Shown: in pieces, positions 22,974-29,101 of the stretch
How the letters are laid out: each line of letters starts with the position of its first letter
Numbering within the stretch: position 1 is the stretch's first letter
From: Candidatus Albibeggiatoa sp. nov. BB20
GTDB taxonomy: Bacteria; Pseudomonadota; Gammaproteobacteria; Beggiatoales; Beggiatoaceae
DNA: 29,101 nt
Reading direction: 5' to 3'
NCBI GenBank assembly: GCA_016744725.1
Contig: JADGDW010000040.1
Location: 1-29,101, forward strand
Made by a program: the position numbers and the translations under genes
Notes under the pieces: model-generated
What the model was told of the DNA's origin: nothing
The model's input: only the letters and a program-made list of their open reading frames with translations
Databases searched by the model: none

Positions 22974-23175
22974 GAATGGTAAAAATACAAATTTTAAGGC
23001 TTGGGTAAGTACAATTTCAATGAAATCGGTAGATCAGTTGAAGGTAGGCAAGACGAGGGTATTTATCCAATAAAAACAATAAATTTACACATAAAAATCT
23101 AAATAAATCACCAGCTATTTTTTCAACTGAAAGTGATAACACTGTATGTGTGAAGAAAAATAAAGGATGCAACTG

Positions 23176-26049
23176 ATGAAGCGCTATTTACCCCACATTA
23201 CAAAATGTCTATTGAGTTTAAGTGCTCTATTTTTTTCACCATACGGTACAGCAGAGTGGAGCATTATTGGCGAAAAAGGCTTTAAATCTAGCACATTAAG
23301 CAGCATCAAATCGCAAAAAGTAGATTCATTCAGTTTAGCCTCAGGTAAAAATAACAAACTGTACTTAGCTTATACCAATTTAGGAATAGGTGGTGGTCTT
23401 TTAACCGCTTTGGAATGGGATGGTACTGAATGGCATACTTTAGGGCAGCCTGACATACTTGGTAACAAAGGAAAAGCTGCACCACAAGCTTATGATTTAG
23501 ATATTCACTCCGATCATCAAGATGTTCCTTACATCACTTTTGGTAATGCCAGCCGAAAAGCCTCTGTTATTAAATGGGAAAATAATGATTGGCAGTTTGT
23601 TGGTTCTGAAGGGTTTTCAGCCGCAAAAGCGTATCATTTAAGTCTCTCTATCAGTAGTGAAAATGCACCTTATGTTGCATACAAAGACACTGAAAATGGC
23701 TATCAAACCACAATGCGTTATTGGAATGAATCAAGCTGGGAATCTGTTGGTTTAGAAGGGTTTTCAGGATTTCGTATTTCAGATATTTGTACGGTTTTAG
23801 ATAGTCGTGATGTGCCTTATGTGATTCAAAGTTATAAGAGTAATGGCCAAAGTAATATTAATGTGATGCGTTGGAATGCAGAAAATGATAAGTGGGTTTC
23901 TCTTGGACAACAAAGTATTACACCAAGTCAGATTGATAAATTCAGTTGTGGTATGGATAAAGAGGACATGCCTTATGTCGCTTACAGTGATGCGAATGAA
24001 GCGGATAAACTCACGGTGATGTATTGGGATAATAGTGTATGGAACACTTTAGGGGTAGCGGGATTTACCGAACATGCTGTGGATGATACCAGTATTGTAT
24101 TTGACCATAACAATATGCCGTACATTGGCTATCAAAGTGCTGATGATGAGAAAGCCTATGTAATGTATTGGAATAATACCACTTTACAATGGGTCAATAG
24201 TAATAATGGTGCGGTGTCTGATGGAAAAGCCGAACAAATTCAGCTTGCTGTTGACCATGATAATCGAGTCTATCTTGCCTACAAAGATTATACATCGGGT
24301 TATCAAATTACCGTCAAATCTTCAGAAGCATTAGTCCCTCCGATTCCTGAATCGCCGAGCAATTTAGATGCACAGCAATCTGATGATGAAATCAAATTAA
24401 CATGGCAAGACAATAGCCGTAATGAAATTGGATTTGAACTTTGGCGGGATAATGTTTTATTAACAATGACGGCTTTTAATAAGGAAAACTATACTGACAC
24501 TGATATTTTATGTGGCACTAATTATCAGTATGAAATACTTGCAACCAATGCTGGTGGTGATTCTAGTTCAACACCGACATTGATTACAACAGAAGCATGT
24601 CCAAGAGACCCAACACCATTACCACCAACAGATTTTAGTGCAAGTTCTATTTCAACGCCAACTGTTATTTTAAATTGGGCAGATCAAAGCCACAATGAAA
24701 CCGCCTTTGTATTATGGCGTGATGATGTGCAGATCGCTGAGATTGCAGCCAATCAAACCCGTTTTGTTGATATTGCTCTAACATGTGGAACAGGTTATAA
24801 ATATGAATTAAAAGCAGTTAACGATGCTTATTTATCTGATTCTATTGTTATTAATGTGACAACCGTGGATTGTGACACAAATTCGAATAGCAGTGACGAT
24901 GGTGATAACAGCGATAACAATTCTGACGATAGTGGTGATAATAATAGTTCTGACGATGACGATAGTAATGATGATGTGCAGGATAATACCAATTCATCGA
25001 ATCAATCTACACAAAGCAACCAAACAAGTGCAACAGCAACAAGCAAAGTCAATATCCAAGCCGACCTTAGTTATTATATTCTTAATATTGCATCTCCAAA
25101 TTCACATATTATTAGTGAACCTGCGGGCATTGATTGCAATCATGGTCAAGGGCAATGCAAAGCCACTTTTAAACGTGGTACAAAAGTCGATTTAGATTTT
25201 GCTGCACCATTAGCCGCAGGACGTGTTTTCTCTGGTTGGGAAGGTGATTTAGATTGCAACGATAGTAAAGTGGTGATGAATGATGTGAAAAATTGTCTTG
25301 CCAGAGTTGAAGGAATTAAAGCTGAGGCTGTTTCCACTTCACAAGGTCAGCTCAGTTTTGGGCAATTTAGCAGCAGTCTTTCTATAGGCCAAAATCAACA
25401 TGTTGCCATGATTGGATTTATTTTTAATACCACCGATAAACAATTATTTGCCATTGCAGGACAGGCTATTGACGCACAGGTTGACCCCAGTTTGGAAATA
25501 TCAGAATTGGAAGTCACGCCTGAGACTTATGTGCAAGATATGTTACTCGAAAACAGCCAAAATATTTACGGCTCTAACAATGCGGGCACGGTGCTTGATT
25601 TAGAATCAGGCATGTATTTAGCTAAAATCGCCTCAGAAACCACTATGGGACAAGCCTCACTGCATGTGAATCCGATAAATTTTGCACCTAGCACCGAAAT
25701 CATCAATATCAGTGTGCGTGGCAACACCCAAAACAACGGCATCTTTATGCGTTTTACCCTACGTGGTGAAGGAACGCAATCTGTTTTAATTACAGGCGAA
25801 GCTCTTGAAGAAGGTGTCAATCCAACTTTGATTTTATCTGATGTTAAAAATGGTACATTGTTGGATCAAAATATCAGTTGGTTGGATAATAATAACTATC
25901 TTGAAATTCAAGCCAAGCATTATCACCCATTGGGAAATGAAAAGAATGCCGCTATTTTAATTGACTTGTCAGCGGGTGAATATTTAGTTAAATTGAATTC
26001 AGCAGGCTTACATGGTCAAGCAATTATAGAAATAGACATTATTGATTAA
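23176..26049 (+). CDS. Secreted multidomain protein: beta-propeller, two FN3, acidic linker, InlB-like and two C-terminal beta domains
   Basis: 957 residues from the ATG at 23176, which has AAGGA 8 nt upstream; the ATG at 23167 overlaps that site. The signal peptide MKRYLPHITKCLLSLSALFF ends near GTA/EW. Residues about 28-385 hold seven repeats of about 50 residues of the form WxxLGxxGF...NxPYVAYxD...VMYWN, suggesting a seven-bladed propeller. Two FN3-like domains (about 392-475 and 481-566) each repeat LTWQDNSRNEIGFELWRDN or a close variant. A Ser/Asp/Asn-rich linker (567-603) follows, then an InlB-B-like repeat (about 633-712) with FSGWEGDLDC. The end is a tandem pair of beta domains (about 735-835 and 845-957), each closing with a G-Y-L-(A/V)-K-(I/L) strand. 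No anchor or sorting signal is seen. A terminator follows. Role unknown; adhesion or matrix binding is an inference. Confidence 0.85.
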   Translation: MKRYLPHITKCLLSLSALFFSPYGTAEWSIIGEKGFKSSTLSSIKSQKVDSFSLASGKNNKLYLAYTNLGIGGGLLTALEWDGTEWHTLGQPDILGNKGKAAPQAYDLDIHSDHQDVPYITFGNASRKASVIKWENNDWQFVGSEGFSAAKAYHLSLSISSENAPYVAYKDTENGYQTTMRYWNESSWESVGLEGFSGFRISDICTVLDSRDVPYVIQSYKSNGQSNINVMRWNAENDKWVSLGQQSITPSQIDKFSCGMDKEDMPYVAYSDANEADKLTVMYWDNSVWNTLGVAGFTEHAVDDTSIVFDHNNMPYIGYQSADDEKAYVMYWNNTTLQWVNSNNGAVSDGKAEQIQLAVDHDNRVYLAYKDYTSGYQITVKSSEALVPPIPESPSNLDAQQSDDEIKLTWQDNSRNEIGFELWRDNVLLTMTAFNKENYTDTDILCGTNYQYEILATNAGGDSSSTPTLITTEACPRDPTPLPPTDFSASSISTPTVILNWADQSHNETAFVLWRDDVQIAEIAANQTRFVDIALTCGTGYKYELKAVNDAYLSDSIVINVTTVDCDTNSNSSDDGDNSDNNSDDSGDNNSSDDDDSNDDVQDNTNSSNQSTQSNQTSATATSKVNIQADLSYYILNIASPNSHIISEPAGIDCNHGQGQCKATFKRGTKVDLDFAAPLAAGRVFSGWEGDLDCNDSKVVMNDVKNCLARVEGIKAEAVSTSQGQLSFGQFSSSLSIGQNQHVAMIGFIFNTTDKQLFAIAGQAIDAQVDPSLEISELEVTPETYVQDMLLENSQNIYGSNNAGTVLDLESGMYLAKIASETTMGQASLHVNPINFAPSTEIINISVRGNTQNNGIFMRFTLRGEGTQSVLITGEALEEGVNPTLILSDVKNGTLLDQNISWLDNNNYLEIQAKHYHPLGNEKNAAILIDLSAGEYLVKLNSAGLHGQAIIEIDIID
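24874..24984 (+). repeat. Low-complexity Asp/Ser/Asn coding repeat
   Basis: Degenerate GAT-GAC/AGT/AAT codon runs encode the acidic linker of the secreted protein (for example SSDDGDNSDNNSDDSGDNN). It is likely length-variable and could bind calcium. Confidence 0.75.
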
Positions 26050-26057
26050 TGAGATTC

Positions 26058-26094
26058 AAACCTGTCAGATGCTTGTAATTTGGCAGGTTTTAAA
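26058..26094 (+). terminator. Intrinsic terminator of the secreted-protein gene
   Basis: AAACCTGTCA (26058-26067) pairs with TGGCAGGTTT (26081-26090), a 10-bp stem with one G-U pair and a 13-nt loop, followed by a short T tract. It lies 9 nt after the stop codon and separates this gene from dsrN. Confidence 0.65.
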
Positions 26095-26183
26095 ACATTT
26101 CTTCTATATTCCAGCGCTTTAAGATAAACTATTCAAACTCGTCAAAAATTGTATTTTTCATAGCAATCCCCACTATAGTGTCT

Positions 26184-27563
26184 ATGTCACATTTAATGCT
26201 TGCCGCTGCGCATAAATCATCAGGTAAAACAACTGTCTCTATCGGGCTGTGTGCCGCGTTAACTCAACGTGGTCTGACGGTTCAACCCTTCAAAAAAGGC
26301 CCAGACTATATTGATCCGCTGTGGTTAAGTCAGGCTGCCCAACGCGATTGCCATAATTTAGATTTTCATATGATGAGCCAGCCAGAAATTCAGCGTTGTA
26401 TTGCCCTACATACTCATGATGCAGATATTGGAATTATAGAAGGCAATATGGGATTGTTTGATAGTATTGATATTGAAGGCAAAACCAGTAACGCGGCATT
26501 AGCACAATTACTTGGTGCACCTGTGGTTTTAGTGCTCAACCCACATGGGATGACACGCAGCATTGTACCGATTATTTTAGGTTTTCAAGCGTTTGACCCA
26601 AATATCAATATTGCAGGAATTATTCTCAATCATGTTGCTTCACCACGTCATGAAGGCAAGCTATTAAAAGCCATTGACCATTATACGGACATTCCAGTTT
26701 TAGGCAGTATTCTGCGCTCTTCGGAGCTGAATATTGAAGAGCGGCATTTAGGTTTAATTCCTAGCAATGAAGCCAATCAAACCACTGATAAGATTAATCA
26801 AATTGCATCTATCATTGGCCAACAAGTTGATTTAGATCAGGTGTTAAATATTGCACAAATCGCTAAAAAATTTGAATATCAGCCAGCTCCAATTGAAATC
26901 AGCCCTAAAACCGTCAAAATCGGTGTAATACGCGATAATGTGTTTGGATTTTATTATGCTAGTGATTTGCTGGCCTTACAAAATGCAGGTGCAGAACTGA
27001 TTTTTATTAATGCTTTAAAGGACAAAGAGTTACCAAAATTGGATGGTTTATTTATTGGCGGTGGCTTTCCTGAAACTCATGCAGAACAATTGAGCAGTAA
27101 TATCAGTTTGAAAAATGTGATTAAACATGAAATTGAGCAAGGTTTACCCGTTTATGCTGAATGTGGTGGCCTGATGTATTTAGCACAGAAACTGACTTGG
27201 GGTGATAAAACCTGGGAAATGGTTGGTGCATTGCCATTAGACACTGTTATGAATAAAAAGCCTAAAGGCAGTGGTTATACGATTTTACAAGAAACAGGGC
27301 ATGGTTTATGGCCTTTATGCAATGCCCAAGGTGAATTAGGTGAGATTTTTGCCCATGAGTTTCATTATTCGCAAGCGGTAAATGTTGATGAATCATTGCC
27401 TTATGTTTATCAGGTAAAACGTGGTTATGGCATTGATGGGCAGCATGATGGCATTATTTATAAAAACACTTTAGCTTGTTATGCCCATTTAAAAGATGTC
27501 GAGAAAAATCACTGGGCACAACGATTTATAAAATTTATCCAAAAGGAGGATAAACATGTTTGA
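26184..27563 (+). CDS. dsrN: Siroheme amidase DsrN (cobyrinate a,c-diamide synthase family)
   Basis: ATP- and glutamine-dependent amidase of the CbiA/CobB family. The N-terminal P-loop domain has AAAHKSSGKTT, FKKGPDYIDP and VIEGNMGLFD-like IIEGNMGLFD. The C-terminal class-I glutamine amidotransferase domain has VYAECGGLMYLA with the nucleophile Cys at residue 327 and FAHEFHYS. By sequence alone it could be CbiA of cobalamin synthesis. The directly coupled dsrR-like gene downstream, and the lack of any other cobalamin gene nearby, favour DsrN. DsrN is thought to amidate siroheme to the cofactor of dissimilatory sulfite reductase DsrAB in sulfur oxidisers. The start is uncertain: an ATG at 26184 or a GTG at 26178, neither with a clear ribosome site. 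459 residues. It overlaps dsrR by 8 bp. Confidence 0.85.
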   Translation: MSHLMLAAAHKSSGKTTVSIGLCAALTQRGLTVQPFKKGPDYIDPLWLSQAAQRDCHNLDFHMMSQPEIQRCIALHTHDADIGIIEGNMGLFDSIDIEGKTSNAALAQLLGAPVVLVLNPHGMTRSIVPIILGFQAFDPNINIAGIILNHVASPRHEGKLLKAIDHYTDIPVLGSILRSSELNIEERHLGLIPSNEANQTTDKINQIASIIGQQVDLDQVLNIAQIAKKFEYQPAPIEISPKTVKIGVIRDNVFGFYYASDLLALQNAGAELIFINALKDKELPKLDGLFIGGGFPETHAEQLSSNISLKNVIKHEIEQGLPVYAECGGLMYLAQKLTWGDKTWEMVGALPLDTVMNKKPKGSGYTILQETGHGLWPLCNAQGELGEIFAHEFHYSQAVNVDESLPYVYQVKRGYGIDGQHDGIIYKNTLACYAHLKDVEKNHWAQRFIKFIQKEDKHV

Positions 27564-27870
27564 AGTAACCCCTAATGCGGCTGAACAGATTTTTAAATCA
27601 GCAAAACAAAGTGGTATTCAAGGACAAGCATTGCGCATTGATGCACGAGAAACCGCAGACAAGGGTTTTGAGTATTTAATGGGGTTTGATGATATTAAGC
27701 CAGATGATGTACATATTGTCAGTGCAGGAATTGATATCGTATTTTCTCAGAACTGTAAAGCTTTGTTAAATGGGGCGAAAATGGATTTTGTTGAAATTGA
27801 AGGTGATATGAATTTTATTTTTCTCAATCCAAATGATCCAACCTATGTTGAGCCTAAAAAAGAGAAATAG
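27556..27870 (+). CDS. dsrR: DsrR, A-type (IscA-like) protein lacking the cluster cysteines
   Basis: 104 residues with the IscA/HesB fold pattern: VTPNAAEQIFKSAKQSGIQG, a central YLMGFDDIKPDD and GIDIVFSQNCKALLNGAKMD ahead of a C-terminal NFIFLNPNDP. Functional A-type carriers have three cysteines (one central, and a C-terminal C-G-C). Here only C67 is present, at a non-equivalent place, and the C-terminus has NPNDPTYVEP instead. Loss of these cysteines is known for DsrR, which acts in DsrAB maturation or expression in sulfur oxidisers rather than carrying an Fe-S cluster. A strong AAGGAGG (27543-27549) lies inside the end of dsrN, and the 8-bp overlap gives translational coupling. In Allochromatium the order is also dsrN-dsrR. 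A terminator follows. Confidence 0.85.
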   Translation: MFEVTPNAAEQIFKSAKQSGIQGQALRIDARETADKGFEYLMGFDDIKPDDVHIVSAGIDIVFSQNCKALLNGAKMDFVEIEGDMNFIFLNPNDPTYVEPKKEK

Positions 27871-27885
27871 TTATATCTCATTACC

Positions 27886-27907
27886 CAGCTAAGAAGCTGT
27901 ATTTTTT
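27886..27907 (+). terminator. Terminator of dsrNR
   Basis: CAGCT (27886-27890) and AGCTG (27895-27899) with an AAGA loop, then TATTTTTT. It lies 15 nt after the dsrR stop. The stem is short but the U tract is good. Confidence 0.5.
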
Positions 27908-27922
27908 GATGCTGTAAAATAT

Positions 27923-28061
27923 GCTCGTTGTGCTCGCTTCCAAAATCCTAAGCTGTAAAAGAATTTGGTAACAAGGAAACGAGCCTATAATATTTCATGC
28001 TTTGGTATTCACTAGGCATTCTCTTAATATTTAAAGAGGTATAAGCCAAAGCTCATACTTT
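27923..28061. other. Structured spacer between dsrR and the purL fragment
   Basis: Inverted words GCTCGTT (27923-27929)/AACGAGC (27978-27984) and GCTTTGG (27999-28005)/CCAAAGC (28046-28052) enclose inner pairs such as CTCTT (28021-28025)/AAGAG (28034-28038). The second structure is followed by TTTTT on the plus strand. No open frame of note. Nature unknown. Confidence 0.4.
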
Positions 28062-28250
28062 TTAGTCTAGCAAAAACCACCTGACCCACCACCATGCATT
28101 CCAAAACATTTGCATCCACGGGCTTTCTTTTTCTGTCCATGTTTCAGGCAAGTAAGAAAGCTGTGAAGTCAAGAAGATACGTTCAGGATGTGGCATCATA
28201 ATCGTGAAGCGTCCATCTAAATTAGACATTCCCGCAATATCAAGTAATAA
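28062..28250 (-). pseudogene. purL: Detached C-terminal fragment of phosphoribosylformylglycinamidine synthase
   Basis: The minus-strand frame from about 28250 to the TAA at 28062-28064 gives LLLDIAGMSNLDGRFTIMM, then PHPERIFLTSQLSYLPETW and SPWMQMFWNA. This matches the extreme C-terminus of the PurL glutaminase domain (GRVTIMMPHPERVFR...WMRIFRNA in E. coli). Upstream of about 28250 the frame loses similarity and ends at a stop near 28290, so only about 60 of some 1,300 residues remain. The sequence still reads cleanly without stops, so separation from the rest of purL is recent or the segment is a preserved insertion site. Confidence 0.85.
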
Positions 28251-28321
28251 ACTATTTTGAATTAGATAAGTAGTTGTTGAACTTGAAAATCACTAATTTT
28301 GTGTTGGTAAGTTAGAAATTA

Positions 28322-29101
28322 TCAGAAAGCGGGTATTTTAAATAATCTACCATTATCCCCATCATCATGTAATTCTCGAATAATCTCTTCATTTGAGAAC
28401 ATGATTTTGTTATCGGAGCTATCTCTTGGTAAATCTGTATCAATCAGAGTAAAAATATATTGAATATCATATTTCGTACAATATTCCCGTATTATTTCGA
28501 GTAAATTTAGTTTCTTGCGGTTATCTAAAGTTTCCAATGCGCCATCATGATAGACAAAATGAAAAAATGAATCTGAGGCATAGGTTTTAAGCACGGCTAA
28601 ATCAAATGCCATACATAATAATTTTTTATAAGTATTGCCCTCCGCTTCACTTGTCGCATCACCAATACCATCGAAGAACTCAGCTTTAAAATCTAAATTA
28701 CCCTCTTTATTTTGTTGAATATACGTCTGAGCCTGTTTTGCTAATACAGAATAAATAACTTTATTAAATGCAGCTCGGATAGCTTCTAAATATTCATTGC
28801 CACTTTCTAGTAACTCTTGGATGTCATCTGAAATAGAGTTTATACCCGTTTTTAATTGGTTAACTTCTAAGTTTAAATCTTTTATTTTCTCCAAAACGTC
28901 TAATTGTTTTTCTAAAAAAAGCACATTAGCTCTTTTAGTATCCAATGTTTTTTGAAGTTGTTTGTACTTTTGAAAAAAGTCTGCTTCTTGCAGTAGTTTT
29001 AAATAACTTTGCTTTTTAGTATTTAGTTTTTCATGTTCAAGCTCTAACTTTTGTTGTAATGCTTCCAGCTTTAGTTTTCGACTTTTTAAGTGTGAATGCC
29101 G
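28322..29101 (-). CDS. DUF2326 family coiled-coil protein (Rad50/ABC-ATPase-like), C-terminal part, cut by the right edge
   Basis: The frame is open from the stop at 28322 to the right edge (about 259 residues); an ATG-initiated 207-residue form is unlikely because the frame continues upstream without a break. The first half is a coiled coil with heptads such as KLEALQQKLELEHEKL and LEKIKDLNLEVNQLKTGINS. The C-terminal half has AIRAAFNKVIYSVL, GNTYKKLLCMAFDLAVL, FFHFVYHDGALETLDNRKK and YDIQYIFTLIDTDLP, the pattern of DUF2326 (YydD-like) proteins, where an N-terminal ABC/Rad50-type ATPase head lies before the coiled coil. Such ATPases occur in predicted conflict systems. The ATPase head would lie right of the window. 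Confidence 0.8.
   Translation of the reverse strand, partial: RHSHLKSRKLKLEALQQKLELEHEKLNTKKQSYLKLLQEADFFQKYKQLQKTLDTKRANVLFLEKQLDVLEKIKDLNLEVNQLKTGINSISDDIQELLESGNEYLEAIRAAFNKVIYSVLAKQAQTYIQQNKEGNLDFKAEFFDGIGDATSEAEGNTYKKLLCMAFDLAVLKTYASDSFFHFVYHDGALETLDNRKKLNLLEIIREYCTKYDIQYIFTLIDTDLPRDSSDNKIMFSNEEIIRELHDDGDNGRLFKIPAF

Larger units (their letters stand above)
22520..23175. other. 656-bp gene-free region with three inverted repeats
   Basis: No open frame of note on either strand. The left part carries the kinase promoter. The right part holds a terminator-like hairpin and two long perfect inverted repeats (listed separately), followed by about 200 bp that would be the leader of the secreted-protein gene. 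A structured leader or small RNA is possible. I checked by eye for a GEMM riboswitch consensus and did not find it. Confidence 0.5.

Noticed and set aside
22855..23160. Cyclic-di-GMP (GEMM) riboswitch before the secreted-protein gene
   Set aside because: Some short words (CACGGAAACG, GGTAGATCAG) recall it, but the conserved core order and pairing are not present.
26184..27563. Genuine cobyrinate a,c-diamide synthase of cobalamin synthesis (cbiA)
   Set aside because: Possible by sequence alone, but the 8-bp coupled dsrR-like gene and absence of other cobalamin genes make dsrN the better reading.
1..29101. tRNA or rRNA genes
   Set aside because: I looked for the T-loop GGTTCRANYCC pattern with paired arms and for rRNA-like stretches and found none convincing.

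Overview
The window looks like a chromosomal segment of a low-GC (roughly 38-40 % by eye) gammaproteobacterium. The adjacent pair dsrN-dsrR belongs to the reverse dissimilatory sulfite reductase (Dsr) sulfur-oxidation pathway. Together with the abundant signal transduction, TPR/NTPase genes and housekeeping genes of gammaproteobacterial type (glnE, ampD, yicC, rpsT, bioH), this points to a sulfur oxidiser, possibly of the Beggiatoa/Thiothrix kind. The genus is inference only.

Layout. 1-230: the 5' part of an IS200/IS605-type tnpA running off the left edge, with inverted repeats beside it. 269-3130: glnE (minus). 3439-3971: remains of an AAA-like ATPase gene with several stops and a frameshift. 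4122-6396: a membrane dCache sensor kinase preceded by a palindrome and a good sigma-54 type promoter. 6539-8015: divergent ampD and yicC. 8114-9544: a GlrR-like sigma-54 activator, tail to tail with rpsT (the two stop codons share TTAA). 10351-12492: a soluble hybrid kinase (REC-HisKA-HATPase-REC-REC), overlapping tail to tail with the glycan exporter pair wzt-wzm (12476-13983). 14171-15295: glf (UDP-galactopyranose mutase). 15347-18477: a minus-strand two-gene module, an ORC/Cdc6-like P-loop ATPase followed by a protein with a non-P-loop N-terminal domain and eight near-identical TPRs. Related small palindromic repeats flank this module. 18842-20495: phhB-pncC-bioH (minus). 20729-22519: a second sensor kinase whose catalytic half is nearly a copy of the first but whose sensor differs. 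22520-23175: a gene-free stretch with three inverted repeats. 23176-26049: a large secreted beta-propeller/FN3 protein. 26184-27870: dsrN-dsrR. 28062-28250: a detached 3' end of purL. 28322 to the right edge: the C-terminal part of a coiled-coil DUF2326 protein (Rad50/ABC-like), probably the margin of an accessory or defence island.

How the parts fit. DsrN and DsrR would serve siroheme-amide and cofactor supply for DsrAB. Wzm/Wzt (short form) and Glf suggest export of a galactofuranose-containing glycan, although no glycosyltransferase lies here. Three histidine kinases but only one DNA-binding-type response regulator are present, so their partners lie elsewhere. The most unusual items are the ATPase-TPR module with its flanking repeats, and the purL-fragment/DUF2326 junction.
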